NCBI GenBank assembly: GCA_950106755.1
Contig: OX467091.1
Coordinates: 24,383,538-24,447,537 of the forward strand
Reading direction: 5' to 3'
DNA length: 64,000 nt
DNA from: Climacium dendroides
Taxonomy: Eukaryota; Streptophyta; Bryopsida; Hypnales; Climaciaceae
Shown here: piece by piece, positions 36,448 through 49,101 of the stretch
Position numbering within the stretch: the first letter of the stretch is position 1
Layout: each line of letters opens with the position of its first letter
Program-made: the position numbers and the translations under genes
The notes under the pieces: model-generated
The model's database searches: none
What the model was told of the DNA's origin: nothing
What the model saw: the letters and a program-made list of their open reading frames with translations, nothing else

Positions 36448-39400
36448 TTAAATCTCTTGCTCTAACGTACTAAGTCGCTGCATTCCAATACCTTGAACAA
36501 GCCGGCGATGAGTACTCAATGAAAGAGCCTTGGTAAAGAGATCTGCAAGATTCTCTGCTGAGGTGACTTTCTTGACTTCAAGTTCTCGCTCCGTAATCAA
36601 GTCATGAGTATAACTAAAATATTTTGGATCAATATATTTAGTTCGATCACCTTTAACAAAGCCTACTTGCATTTATGCAACACAAGCACTATTGTCTTCA
36701 TATAAAGTTGTTGGAGAATCATCATATGGTAATCCATAATTTGTTTGAATAAACTTATCAATTGACCTCAATCAAATACATTCTCGAGATGCTTCATGCA
36801 AAGCAATAATCTCTGCATGATTTGATGACGTAGCTGTAATGGTTTGTTTCACCGATTTCCACAATATTGCAACTCCATGTCTTAAGAAAACATACCCTGT
36901 TTGAGACTTGGAAGTTACAGGATCAGAATTATAGCCCGCATCAGCATATCCAACCAACTTAAGATCTATAGCCCGCGTATAGTGTATTCCCAAATCTTCA
37001 GTGCCCTTTAAATAACGAAGAAGGTGTTTAACACCATTCCAATGTTGTAATGTAGGTCGGGAACTATGCCTTGCAAGTACACTAACTGCAAACGCAATAT
37101 CCGATCTAGTAGAAGTTGCCAAATATAAAAGAGCCCCGACTGCAACGAGGTATGGGTATTGTTCACCAAATGGTTCCTCCTCCTCCTCGTAAGGGCGATA
37201 AGGGTCATCACCTGTATTGCTACAACTAACCATAGGTGTAGAAAGTGGATAAGCATCTATCATGTTGAATCTTTTTAAGATTCGATTAATGTAGGTCATT
37301 TGGGAAAGAAACACACTACCATCTTTGAGATGATTAATTTGCAAGCCTATGCAAAAAGTAGTTTTTTCCAACAATTTCATCTCAAATTCACGTGTAAGTA
37401 GTTGTGTTGCTGCAACACAAGCAGATTTGGTTCCCACAAGGTTTAGGTCATTAACATATACTCCTATAATCACAAATCCAGATGTATTCTTTTGGATAAA
37501 GAGACATAGAAGTAATTTGTCATTAATAAAATGATGCTCAAGAAGATAGTTCCAGAACCGTTAATACCATATAAGTCCAGCTTGCTTGAGGCCATGTAAT
37601 GCCCTATGTAACTTAACACCACGATGCTTGCCAAGAATGGAAACAACTTGATTGGATGTTTCAAGGCTAGGTGGAACTTTCATATAAATAGTAGTATAAA
37701 GATTTTCATATAGAAAAGCGGTGACCACATCCATAAGGTTCATTTCAATCATAGTATACATTGCCATTCCAATAAGGCATCTAAAAGTGATAGAGTCTAT
37801 AACTGGAGAATATGTACAGTCATAGTCAATACCAAACTTTTGATTGAAACCTTGAGCAACCAAACGAACTTTGTAACGAGAAATTTGATCTTTTTCATTA
37901 CGTTTGCGTACAAATACCAACTTAAATCCAATAGGTCGAGACAAAAAATCATTGACAATGGGTCCAAACACTTGTCTTTTCTTTAAAGAAGCATACTCCT
38001 CTTTAATAGTAGCTTTCCATTTCAACCAATTAGAGCGACACATTGCTTCATCAATGGTCCTTGGATCAAAATCATTTTTCTCGCAAGAAAGATTCTCTAC
38101 AATCATAGAAACAAAGGAATCATCCAATTCAACAGTTTGTCTATCCGAAATATTACCTGTACTGCAATACATTATAGATAATTCAGTATTCAATTTGGAT
38201 GTTTCTTGCTCGCAAATAAGAGATCCTCCCGCAGGAATTGCAGTAGTATTGGGTAGAGATTTTGGTAAAGTAAAAGTGGTTGCTATAGATGTAGAAGGAA
38301 TATTATTAGACATTGTCTTGCGCTTGCGTGGTTGTTTATCAGGTCCACGAGTCCGTTTGCCTAGTGATTGAGAAACTGGATCAGAAATAGTTGTTGGAAT
38401 TTAAACTTGAGCAGGAACATTTCGAGCTTCATTCAATGGAGTCCTAGTAATCCTTGGTGCATTATTGAAGCCATCAGGTATCTGATCCGCAATCTTTTGT
38501 AAATACAAAATTTTTGCAACCTTAGATTCAGTCAAAGATGTACGAGGATTAGGATTAAATGTAAACGTTTTAGATGCCTTGAACACAATTCTTTGAGATT
38601 GGTCTTGAATAGCTGCTCCTCCTTTTAAAGATGGAAATACATCTTCTTCAAATCGACAATTGGCAAAACGTGCATGGAGTAACGTACCAATAGAAGGGTT
38701 GATGTAATGTATAATACTTGGAGAATCAAATCCTACATAGATACCTTCTTGGCGATGAGCACCAATAGTTTGACGTTGAGGTGCTGCTATTGGAATCCAA
38801 ATACGGCATCCAAATACCCTTAAATGTAATACATCTAGAACGCGCCCTGATAGCAACTCTTGTGAAGAAGCAATCTCTACAGATGAGGGACGAAGTCGAA
38901 TCAAAGTTATAGCATGTAAAACTGCATGTCCCCACATATATAGAGACAAATTTGCATGTAAAAGTAAAGGTCTTGTAATAAGTTGGATCCGCTTGATAAA
39001 TGATTCTGCTAGTCTATTTTGAGCATGTTCATATGGAATTGAATATGTCAAATCAATCCCAGTAGCAATACAATAATCTTCAAAAGATTTGGATCGAAAT
39101 TCTTAGGCATTATCCATCCGAAGCGTTTTGATAGGATAATAAGGAAAATGAGCCCTGAACCGTATAAGTATAGAAAGTAATTTGGCAAAAGCCAAATTCC
39201 TTATTGATAGCAAAGAAACATGTGATTGTCTACCTGAGGCATCAACCAAAACCAAGAAATATCGAAATGGTCCACACATAGGTGTTATAGGGTCACAAAT
39301 ATCACCATGAAGCCTCAAAAGCATTGGTGGTAATTCACTGAGTAACTTCCATGTAGATGGTTTGGCAATCAATTTGCCTTAAACACATGCTTGGCATAGT

Positions 39401-40944
39401 GTTATAGAATTTACATCAGCTAGCTGTAAATTATGACCAAGAACACATAGAAGAATTTTACGAAATAAAGTGGAACATGGATGACCTAGTCTTCCATGCC
39501 ACAGTGAAACTTTATTATCATTAGATGATAAAACAAAAGTAGATACATTTGGTGGTTGGATTGGAATCCGATACAAGCCACTTGCCGCAGCAAAGGCTGT
39601 TTCTACTACTTTATTGTTTTGAACAAAAACCAAAGCCTCTCGCCTATCTAGGATTTTGGTCGAGAGGTGTAAACCATTGGTGCGGATATCTCGATAGCTG
39701 ATTAGGCTTCGAGGCGCAGAGGGGGAAAACATTGCACGCATGCATGTTATGATAGTGCCCTTAGGCAAAATCACCTTTGCTGGTCCCTCCTGGAAACGAA
39801 ACACATTTGATCCAGCCATAGTTATTAAATTTCTGGTTTGCCAAGTTGAAAGCTTATCAATATTAAAAAATTGTTTATTTTGCAAAATAGTATGTGTAGT
39901 TGTAGAGTCAAGGAGCGCACCACAAGACTCACCAGTGGAGGGATCCTCAGCAACATGTATTTCAAAATCGTTAGCGCCAAACGGGTTCATAGACGCATCC
40001 ATAGTATGGGCCTCCCGGGATTGAGCTTTGAGCTTTTTGTTTTTTTAAAACAGCTGTATAAGATAATCGGATGCTCGACAAACATTTGCCAAATGGCCCG
40101 TTCTACCACATTTGTGGCAAGAACGTGTTTTGGTAGAACATTTACCATGGTTGTTAGTAGAGGAAGTGGTATTCTTCCTCTCAGTAGTTTTGTTAGTATT
40201 ACCACTACTATTCGGACGGCTATGGCGTTGTTTACTATGTTTATGTGCTCTAGGTTTAACGTTAGAAACCTGAGCAACATGGAACTCGGGAACTGTGGTT
40301 CCTACAAGACGAGCTTCTGCATTACGCAAGAAAATCTCATTTTGCTTTTCAGCTAAGATTAATAGAGACATGAGGTTTGAGTGATTTGCAAACTTCATGT
40401 TTCTATATTGCTGAGCAAGTATAACAGAAGTTGGTGAAAATGTTGAGAGAGTTTTCTCAATCATTTCCTCCTCAGTAATAGTTTGGTCACACATGCGTAG
40501 TTGTGACACAATGCGGTACAACTCATTGTTGAAAGCAATGAGTGTTGGAAAGTCCATGACATGTAAATGTGTCTAATCATAGCGAGTTCTAGAAAGAAAA
40601 ACTGTTTTCTGATGGTCAAACCGTAATCTAAGCTTTTGCCAAAGCTCATCAGGTTTATCTAACTCTAAATATTGATGTTGCAATGAAGGATCAAGATGGC
40701 GGCGAAGCAAAAGCAAAGTCCTCCAACACAGAGAGGTAGAAATAGTAGCACTTACAACAAAATCCTTGTCAAATGCAATTGTTTCGTTTAAGTGCTTCGT
40801 GTATATGCGTGCTTTCGCCGTCTTTGCCCACAATAGATAATTGTTGCCATTAGCGCTCAACTGCTAAAAAAGGAGAGGTTGAAGTCTTGGTGCTCCAACC
40901 GGTATGATAGAAGATGTAGCCATGTAAGAGGTAGAAGTAGTCAT
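36448..40944 (-). pseudogene. Copia gag-pol, one frame with nine stop codons
   Basis: The frame from ATG at 40944 (MTTSTSYMAT) to the final stop at 36448 spans about 1,499 codons. Domains in order: gag with zinc knuckle CHKCGRTGHLANVC near codon 276; protease DSTTTH near 345; integrase zinc-binding LWHGRLGHP and CQAC, then core HGDICDP and RMDNA; reverse transcriptase AQGFNQKFGIDYDCTYSPV and YVND (normally YVDD) near 1,162; RNase H at the end. All pieces are in register. The internal stops lie near 40866, 40558, 40045, 39379, 39103, 38401, 37561, 36772 and 36673. No frameshift was found. Confidence 0.93.
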
Positions 40945-41025
40945 TATGAACCAGAAAAAACAAAGGGGGAAGTAATGACTAAACACAATCAAGCTCCTTA
41001 AAAAAAACAAGAAAAAATAGAAATA

Positions 41026-41043
41026 GAATTCGTGCTGATAACG
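41026..41043 (-). other. Primer-binding-site region
   Basis: Just inside the 5' LTR the minus strand reads CGTTATCAGCACGAATTC. Copia elements prime here on a tRNA or tRNA fragment. The match to initiator methionine tRNA is only partial, so the primer is not identified. Confidence 0.5.
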
Positions 41044-41265
41044 TGTTAAGAGTAGGGGACGAAACAAGAACACCAAAATATGCCAGAAGAAAAGAGAGCT
41101 CTTTAGAAGGAAGTAGAAACATATGTAGAGGAAAGAAGACAAGTAGTCCTTCTCTCCTATTGGTTCAAGGTATACTAATCTTATCCCTAGATGTCTTTAT
41201 AAATAGAGAGAACTCTAGATAACTATAGTGAAGAGCGTAATAAAGATAGAATGCTATTCTTAACA
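41044..41265 (-). repeat. 5' LTR of the copia element
   Basis: 222 bp, about 98 percent identical to the 3' LTR by eye. As the upstream LTR for the minus-strand element it holds the promoter (TATTTATAAAG). Confidence 0.93.
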
Positions 41266-41375
41266 ATTACAAAGGAATTTGACATTTGTAATATCATATA
41301 GTGTAAAAATGTGATATTACAGAGGGATTTGACATTTGTAATATCACACAATGTAAAAATGTGATATTATGGAAG
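41266..41375. repeat. Palindromic AT-rich modules, right of the copia element
   Basis: Two further modules (AATATCATATAGTG-AAAAATGTGATATTAC and AATATCACACAATG-AAAAATGTGATATTAT) with GACATTTG spacers. They continue the array interrupted at 36011. Confidence 0.75.
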
Positions 41376-41412
41376 TCCTTGTGATTTTAGTAGTATTATA
41401 GTAGTATGATGA

Positions 41413-41960
41413 ACATCCATGAAGTAGAGAATGCTCAATAACTTTGAAGACCTCTTCAACTACCATTGAATACTCTTTAAAATTCATAAAGACCAATTTA
41501 TATAGACCAATTTTTCTAAATTTAAATGCCCATTATTGATTCTTATTTATATTGAATGCTCCAACTTTAAACCCTGAACATCCTAGCCTTCACATCATAG
41601 ATGACAAACCAATTGAAGTGCTTCATATCAATGTTCAAGGCTTTATTTTTCAGTTTTTATGAAGTGCCAAAGTGACAATATAAAATGTTATAGTGGTGCT
41701 CCAAATTTCAGCATTCATCCAAATATTGCATTAAAAAATATCACATTTGTACATATCACTTGTCTCTAATTTTGGCAAAAAACTTCAAAATTAGTTGCAA
41801 TTTTTTAGCCCAATTTTTTTTTCGTGGTGCAATCTGGCACTAAACGGAAAAAAACCAAAAAAAAACCTGGTGATGTCAGTCCATCCAAATAACTTCTCAT
41901 TCATGCAAAGTACTGCTTGAATACAAGCCAAATTCAAAAAAAATTCGAAAAAAGAAGAGG
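41413..41960. other. Upstream region of the O-fucosyltransferase gene
   Basis: AT-rich with no gene. It grades into less AT-rich sequence near 41950, where the promoter/5' UTR of the next gene probably begins. Confidence 0.4.
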
Positions 41961-41974
41961 TTTAGGGTTTAGGG
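41961..41974 (+). promoter_or_regulatory. Telo-box-like motif
   Basis: TTTAGGGTTTAGGG, two plant telomere-type units, lies about 245 bases upstream of the ATG at 42218. Such telo-boxes are common in plant promoters of growth-related genes; function here is inferred from position. Confidence 0.5.
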
Positions 41975-42217
41975 CGTCTTCCGTGGAACTAGGTTGCTCA
42001 TGGAGCTCGATGCAAAGCCAAGATCGGGTGCGTGGAAAATTCAGAATCTTGCTTCGCATTCTCAATTAGACTGTGTTCTCCAGAGCTTCTATGGATTGGG
42101 TCACCAGCAATGAAATCCGAAACGAATCTTGAGTTTCTAGGGTTATGGTCCCCAATTTGGATGTCTCCACAATTTCGGACCTTAAATTTGATGTAGGAAA
42201 TTAGGAAAGCTGGTGGG

Positions 42218-45200
42218 ATGGGGCGATTCAGCTGGGGGAAGGCGAGGGCGAAGAGCCGCAAGGAGACGTCGTCGGTGGTGGTGGAAGATACAGATGAAGG
42301 AGAGCAGGGGAAAGGCGATTCTGTAGTCTTGGCTTCTTCTTCTTCTTCTTCTTCTTCAACAACCTCAGTATGCGTTTCGGTCAAATTCCTGTGGGTGCTT
42401 GCATTGTGCGCCGCAGCGATTTTTGGTTACTGCATGGAAGCCACGCCTGGGCGTTTCAGCAATGCTATGTTTAGCAACCATCTCTTCTCCGTAAGCTCTT
42501 TCCTGAGCTCTTTCCTGAGCTTTCCAGTGCGCTACCTTCAGTTTTGTTTATCGATAACGTTTTCTACAGTTTGCGCATAGTTTCTGTTATTGAATTGGTC
42601 TGTTTTTGAATTATTTTTGTTAGTAATTGATAGAGTATTCCAAGGCTCCAAAGAATGCATTATTTGGACATCATATGCGGATGTTTTGAGGGTTCAAATT
42701 CATCTTTAGTAACCATCTCTTCTCCGTAAGCTAATTCCCAAGCTTCAGGAATTTCTCCTTGATGGAATACACCCAGCGTTAATGTCGGGTTTGGTACATT
42801 GATAACGTTACCGCAGTTTGCGCATAGTTTCTGTTATTCGAATGGTTCGTTTCTGAAATATTATTGTTAGCGATTGATAGAGGATTCATATGCGAAAGTG
42901 ATAAGGGTTCAAAGTTTGATAGGTGATGATCTGAAACAAACACAAGCTCGGATGTGGAGGGGGAGTACATACTGTAAATCAATACGTATTCATCCAGCAA
43001 GAGTTTGGAGTGTTGCATTTAGTTAGGTGTAGTAGTATTTGGTTGTGGTTAGCTGTTAATAAACTGGTATTAACTAAATCTGTAAGTGCTACGTGATATG
43101 CAGCCAATAGTTGAGTTGTTAAATCCTCTATGCACCTTGAAAAGTAATTGAAAACTGACTGAAATGGTGATATCCTTGAAGAGCAATTTCAGAATGTTGC
43201 ATTTTGGGAATTGTTCTGATGATCGTTTGTTGCAGGAATACAAAGCTCCCCGTCGTTTGCATATGAACCTTCTACACAGCCGGAGGTCTTCGCTCTCGAC
43301 GGTTAGTGGATAGTGAATTTTGTGTGGCATAGTAGCATTGACACTGTTTAGCGAGTTCAAGTTCCTTTCGATTGACATTTTTTAACGTTTATGATATAGT
43401 ATGCTTAGGATGTGTTGTAGGGGTAAGCAATGACTTTTGAGTTGTTGAGAGGTGAATTGAAATTGGTTGGTTTAGCAGACTCTTGTGGACCCCGTCAGCT
43501 TGTGGAGCTCCCCTTCCGACAATGGATGGAAACCTTGTTTAAACCACAGCGTTGGTAAGCCTGCATTGGCCGTCTTCTCAAACTACACCAAATTTACCGT
43601 GGACAAAATTTGTCAGTCATAAAATCTAGGCGATGATTCTTGATCGCAAATTAATTGGTGCAAGGATATGTAATGGAGCTCTTGTATGTTTTGCACGAGG
43701 TTCAGCTGCAGCATCTGGACCTGCTAATGGCTATTTGCAAGTGATGTGCTCCGGGGGCCTGTTTCAAATTCACATCTGTGTATGCGGACCTTACCTCGTG
43801 CTCCTTATTGTTAACTGGACGAGGGTGTCCTATATAGGTGACATATATTAAGGCAAAATGTATGTCATATTCAAGTAAAATATGTTAAGGCAAATATATG
43901 AAATTGAGAGTGTCACTGAACCATAGAAGATAGATATGCTATGATATGCACAGGTGCTGCCGGAATATAACGGGCAGTTTTATTTAATTGAGAGTGTAAC
44001 TCATTTCCCAACCATATAAAGGAAATACTCTGCTTTGAGATTATAGGTAATTGTAGAAAGTGGATTAAGATGAAGTTCAACTTATTGGTAATACTTCTAT
44101 TATTAGAAGCAGCATCCGTAGCACCATAATTGACTCCTTTTTCTCCGCATAATGTAACAATCAGTCGTTGCTCATGACAGACACACTGCTTGTAATAGGT
44201 ATGCAACGCCGTGGCAGTTGCAAAGCTGGTGAATGCAACATTGCTGATCCCATACTTCAGGGGATCTTTAGTGTGGAAAGACCCGAGGTAAAGATTCTGG
44301 CTCGTACCCTAAACCTGATGTGCATTTGTAGGTAATTGTATAGTTTGTTTATCTGCGATTTCAACGAATATCACGTTGTTGCTGTTTAGATTAATTTGGT
44401 GTGTGGCTGTGTGTCAGTCAATTCGGTGACATATATGATATCGATCATTTTATATCTTACTTCAAGAATGATGTACACATTATACGGCGGCTGCCAGATG
44501 AGTATGCCTGGAGCACTGCCGACCTCTACGCGGAACAGTGCTTAGAAAGGCCCAACTGTCTGACTTATATTGCGAAGCATAGTACCATGAGTTGGTATCT
44601 TGAGAAGCTGCCACCACTATTAGAAAGGTAAAGATTCTGCTTGCACAATCAATGCTATTGAGGACGTTAGCTTGGGTTTTTTTGTTGATCTTGAGATGTC
44701 ACAAGCCTTGTGGCTCATGAGACACTTGAGGTATCATTAGAGCGCTTTTAGAAAACTGGGGTGTGTTGACTTGGTTTTGCACGATTTTGGAATTACAGAG
44801 CGACAGTCATTGAATTTCAAAGCATTTTTCATTAAAAAATTTACGAAAATTAGAAATGCAAGCCTAGGATACACACGGGATACTTTCTTAGAGAGCAAGG
44901 TAAATGTGCTCAACAGCACATTTAACCAATGGATTCGATCACTTGAACTCAACCAGGTCACGAACGCACTTACGGACTTACCCTAAACTCTAAACTTACC
45001 CTGCAACGTGGGGTTTGGCAATGTCTTCCAGGCATGGTTTGGCTGTTCTAGATGGACCGACTCAATACTCTGGTTGGGACCACAAACTGACATTCGAGGG
45101 CCTCCCTGTGCACATCACGAAATTGCGCTGTAGAGCCAATTTTGAGGGTCTTCGCTTTGTGCCTGCTATTCAAGTTTTGGGGAAGAGTCTAGTAGACCGA

Positions 45201-46947
45201 ATCAGAGCCAAGGGTTTCACGGTCCAGAGTCCAATCGTGGCTCCAAGTCAAACTACTGCTCCTCAGCCATGGTGGTCTGCACTGGATGAGGAAATTCTTC
45301 CAGGTGTGTGAATCATACTGACGAGTGCACTTTTGATTGTGCTGTGGAAGTTCAGCAGCTTGCACAATACTGCGTGGGGCCTGGTGGTGATAATATTATA
45401 ACTATGTAACCCAGAATGTTATATTGGTGTTCCTTTGTATCTTTGATTAAAGATGACAGGAAAGATTGCAGGCAGGGACCTTGGGGACCTGGGAGGTCGC
45501 TACCTTGGTCTCCATGTGCGTTTTGAGAAGGACATGATTGCACACTCGGCTTGTTACTATGGGGGAGGCCGCGCTGAGAAGCGTGCTCTTGCAGCTTTCC
45601 GAGCTAAAGTCTGGAGGTATTTGTTCTTTCGATGAAGTCCAAACTTTTACTTCTATACTTCGGCATATTTCAAGTACACCATTTTAGCTTGCATCAGTGA
45701 GCCAATTAGTTTGACAATTAGACCAATTTCATAGACAAATAATTAGTATTTCAATTAGATAGTCTAGTTCTTGACTTCATCCAAATCGCCTCGGCTGGTT
45801 TGAATCCTTCATTTCCAACTGCTATATGGTGGTGGTCTATTAGGGTTTCAGGTTTAGGATTTGTGAGCATGTTTTTTTTAACAGTTGTGGGGTTCTCTTT
45901 TACAGTCGAGGAGTGAGCAAGACGCAGTACAAACCGGAAAATTTGCGCATGAATGGAAGCTGCCCTCTTACACCAGATGAGATGGGTCTTTTGCTGTCGG
46001 GGCTAGGCTTCCCTAATACTACGCCCATATACATGGCAAGCAAGGTAGCCAGTTCATCACGCCCTGTGACGACAAATTTTCCTCGTTTTGTCTGCTTGTA
46101 ATACCGTAATGGCGTGACACTTTTTGTGCAGTGGCACTTGCATTAGCCTGATGTCTGTTTTTGAGATGAATTAGAACCTACTGTTCTGACAAATGTGGTA
46201 TATTTCGGTTGCAGGACTTGTACGGAGGGCAAGGGCGCATAAGGCCCTTGAGGGAGATATTTCCTCAGCTTGAGAGCAAATATACCTTGGCTACAAAGAA
46301 AGAGCTTCGGCCTCTCTTGCCTTATGCCCACAAGCTTGCAGCCTTAGACTTCCTGGTCCTCCTGAACAGTGATGTCTTCATGTCCAATGCTGCTGGCAAC
46401 TTCCCAAACGTCCTGGTGAGATGCTTTTCCTTATGAATTACATGTCAAATATCCCCTATTAGATTCACAAAGTTGTTAATGTAAAAATTAATATTAATCT
46501 AATGGAATTCTGGTCAAGATTAAGATTAAGTCAATTTTAAGGTAACGCAAATAGTGTTCATGTTAGTGTGTCCTTGGCATAAAATTGATATGAAACTGGG
46601 AGGGCTTTCGTGACGAGTGCTTGAGGGGAGTTCTGTCAGGTTCGATCATTCAAAATCTCCTCGGTAGACAAAGAATAACTCCACCATTTTGTATAATGCA
46701 GAGCGGGCAACGGACATTCTACGGTCCTCGAAAGTCCATACATGCCGACAAAAAACTGTTGGCTAACCTTTTTGCAAACAGCTCCATCGGCTGGCCAGAG
46801 TTTTCCACTAGGGTTATTGAAGGTCATCAGCACAGGTTGGGTGCTCCTACCCGCCGAATGCCAAAATATTCTATATTCAGGTACCCTGCCCCTGATTGCA
46901 TGTGTCAAGAATCCATCAAATCTATAGAACAACGTAGAGGACACTAA
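42218..46947 (+). CDS. O-fucosyltransferase-family protein (plant DUF246 type)
   Basis: A type II Golgi glycosyltransferase is predicted. Eleven coding exons, all GT-AG and in phase: 42218-42490, 43236-43301, 43479-43554, 43712-43779, 44199-44287, 44418-44627, 45032-45303, 45460-45616, 45906-46044, 46215-46415 and 46702-46947. They give 598 residues, usual for the family. After a basic/serine-rich cytosolic tail, a single membrane anchor (FLWVLALCAAAIFGYCM) lies near residue 60. Family signatures follow: NGYLQVMCSGGL, VCNAVAVAKLVNATLLIPYF, FGDIYDIDHFISYFKNDV, LRCRANFEGLRFVPAI, GLHVRFEKDMIAHSAC (putative GDP-sugar site), GGQGRIRPLREIFP, LAALDFLVLLNSDVF, and a C-terminal PAPDCMC. Plant members act on cell-wall glycans or proteins; acceptor and sugar cannot be told from sequence. 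Exon 4 could start 6 bases earlier. Confidence 0.93.
42468..42920 (+). repeat. Direct duplication across the exon 1 / intron 1 boundary
   Basis: Sequence from the end of exon 1 into intron 1 (42468 to about 42700) is repeated at about 42705-42920. Shared strings include AACCATCTCTTCTCCGTAAG and AGTTTGCGCATAGTTTCTGT. The copy includes a second, intact-looking donor at 42726. Confidence 0.8.
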
Positions 46948-47220
46948 TACTGCTAGGAACCTGATCCCGTCTTCTATTCACTGACTCCTGTTACCAACAA
47001 CAAATTTCATTGAGAATTGCAGTGCTTTAACTGATGCTCTATCAGGTATTTGTTAACCGTGTTTCGAAGAGGAAGTGTCATGGTTGCATTTGTCTCCGAC
47101 GAATCTTCATTGTACTGTACATACACCTTGATTGTTCACTAGTCTCAAACTGACCTAGAATTTTACAACCCAACCCCCGTTATTAAAAAACCAGCCCTCC
47201 TAAGTTTTGATATAACTTAC

Positions 47221-47857
47221 CCCCTAAATGCCCAAGGCATGTTTTGAGCTTCTTGGAATTTGCTCTAAATTGAACAAAATGTCAACATTTTGATAAGTTG
47301 CATCAATTTTTTGGGATTTGTAACCGTACAAATTCAAACTAGACATATTAAAGTTCTCATAGGAAAAGAAAACACAACAATATCATTTATGGAGTGAAAA
47401 ATTATAATGTTTCACCATAAGGGTGTTAAAACTATGAAAATCTTTCAACTCTCTTTTTGCATATCAACTCTAAAAAGTTGGTGACCAAAAAAATATGAGG
47501 TTAAAGGGCCTAACATGTTGAACCCCAATCAATTTATGGCTTTTTAGAATCTACTCTATAATTTTTATAAATGAATTTTGAATGTGATTTTTTTCTCAAG
47601 ATCTAATGTATTTGAGGCTCATTTCCAAGAGCTCTCAACACTACGGGAAGTCAAGATTGCAATGGGTACCCTTGCACAAAATCGTGAATAGAAAAATCAC
47701 TATCATTTATTTATAAGATTGGATTTTTGATGCTAAAATAAGACTTTAACAAGAACTTTCCAAAAATATAAACTACTAAAAATAGCAACTTGGTTAAGTT
47801 TTATTTAACTTCAAAGTTTTGCAAACACCAGATTTTGGTGCCTCGGGCATTTAGGGG
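47221..47857. mobile_element. TTAA-type element, 637 bp
   Basis: The left end CCCCTAAATGCCCAAGGCA follows TTAC (a one-base change from TTAA). The right end read inward is CCCCTAAATGCCCGAGGCA and abuts TTAA at 47858. The terminal repeats match at 18 of 19 bases. No coding sequence. Confidence 0.75.
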
Positions 47858-48191
47858 TTAACCTTGGAAGGTTGTTGAGGCCACATAGTGGCCAATGGAT
47901 GACTTTCAAGACTACTTGAGAAATGAGGGATGCACCTATTTGTCCAAAAATTGGATCATTTTTGGCAAAGTACTTTGGTGATAGGTCTTGTTTTTTTATG
48001 GTTAAGATTGTCATTTGTCAATGACAAACTTGCATTTTGTGGGAATATATTGAGTAAAAGATGCCTCTTAGCTTGCCCTTTAGACTAATTGTATAAACTA
48101 GGGGTTTCATTTTCATTTTTCTAAGTTGTGTAGTGAAGAAATTGCAAGTGGTGTAGTCAATCATGCCTAAACCCAAGAACTACCTTTCACC

Positions 48192-49101
48192 TTTAAAGGT
48201 TCATGACTATGTTTCACCAAAAGACACTTCAAAATTGCCATTTCTAGTGCATAAAATTGCAATGAAGAAGAAATATTTTTTGCATATTTAATTACAAGAT
48301 CTTGCATTAAATTTGTATGAAAATGTGTAGAATTTATTTGACATGTTGATCATGTAGATTGTAAGATATTAGTGTTTAAAATGAAAAGACAAGTTAGATT
48401 ATTTTGTTCTTTGTTTTATTAGGTTTTCAAACTTTGAATCCCTTTTAATTTAAATTTTTTACACTACATCTTTTTGAAGATTTAAATCTTTATGGTAAAG
48501 AATTGAGTCGAAAATCTAAATTTTTTTTTCATAAATTGGTTAATGATTCTCATTTTAATAAAAAATATTAATTATAAATATGTATAATTTAAAAAAAAAA
48601 TAATTGTTAATAATTCTAAAATGGAATTGAAATTTGTCAATTCTAATGGTGAGATTTTTCTAGTAAGTAATCCACACCCTTTAGACTTGCTTCTTTTGAA
48701 AAATTGTGAAAATTGAGTTTAGAAATGAAAAGTATATTTTTCATGAAGATGCTTGATTGTCCTTCAAATAAAATTCTTTCTAACTTTCACATCACAAATC
48801 CAAATGGAATTAATAAAGCTTTCCATGTAAACATACAAAGACTCTATGAGAAATAAAACAATAAATCTTTTAATTTTGATTTTTTGCATTTTTTTTTTGT
48901 TTGGGCTTGAATATTATAGGTTCTTAAAGACATAACTTTTTTTCTAAGTAGGCACCAAATGAAATAAAAATTATATTTTTAGAAAGCTAATACATTCTTT
49001 TACCTTTAAAAAATGTTTAAAAAATTAGTAAAATTTGGCATCATAGGAACTTACTTGAAATCCTAAAAGAGCTATTTCAAGACTTTAAACCTTTATGGGG
49101 C
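48192..49101. mobile_element. TTAA-type element, diverged, about 0.9 kb
   Basis: The left end TTTAAAGGTTCATGAC and right end CCTTTATGGGG followed by CTAA are degenerate. Left sequence matches the element at 34316, and interior near 48785 matches the element at 7884. Confidence 0.5.

Larger units (their letters stand above)
36012..41265 (-). mobile_element. Complete Ty1/copia LTR retrotransposon, 5.25 kb
   Basis: Two LTRs (219 and 222 bp) that begin TGTTAAGA and end TCTTAACA are flanked by the 5-bp duplication ATTAC (36007-36011 and 41266-41270). A purine-rich tract GCGAGGAGGAG (minus strand) adjoins the 3' LTR, and a primer-site-like sequence adjoins the 5' LTR. Order on the minus strand is gag, protease, integrase, reverse transcriptase, RNase H, as in copia. 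The LTRs differ by about five substitutions and one 3-bp indel, so insertion was fairly recent. The coding frame is dead. Confidence 0.95.
35488..41409 (-). mobile_element. Helitron-like element, copy C, split by a copia insertion
   Basis: On the minus strand it starts TCATACTACTATAATACT at 41409 (preceded by A) and ends GCAAGTGCCAACTGCTAG at 35488 (followed by T). Without the nested retrotransposon it would be about 660 bp. Its interior consists largely of palindromic GTAATATCAC modules. Confidence 0.55.

Noticed and set aside
40045..40280. Overlapping minus- and plus-strand frames inside the copia element
   Set aside because: They shadow the gag-pol frame, which carries all the domain motifs.
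44771..44986. 71-codon plus-strand open frame in intron 6 of the O-fucosyltransferase gene
   Set aside because: Joining exons 6 and 7 directly preserves the family alignment, so this segment is intronic.
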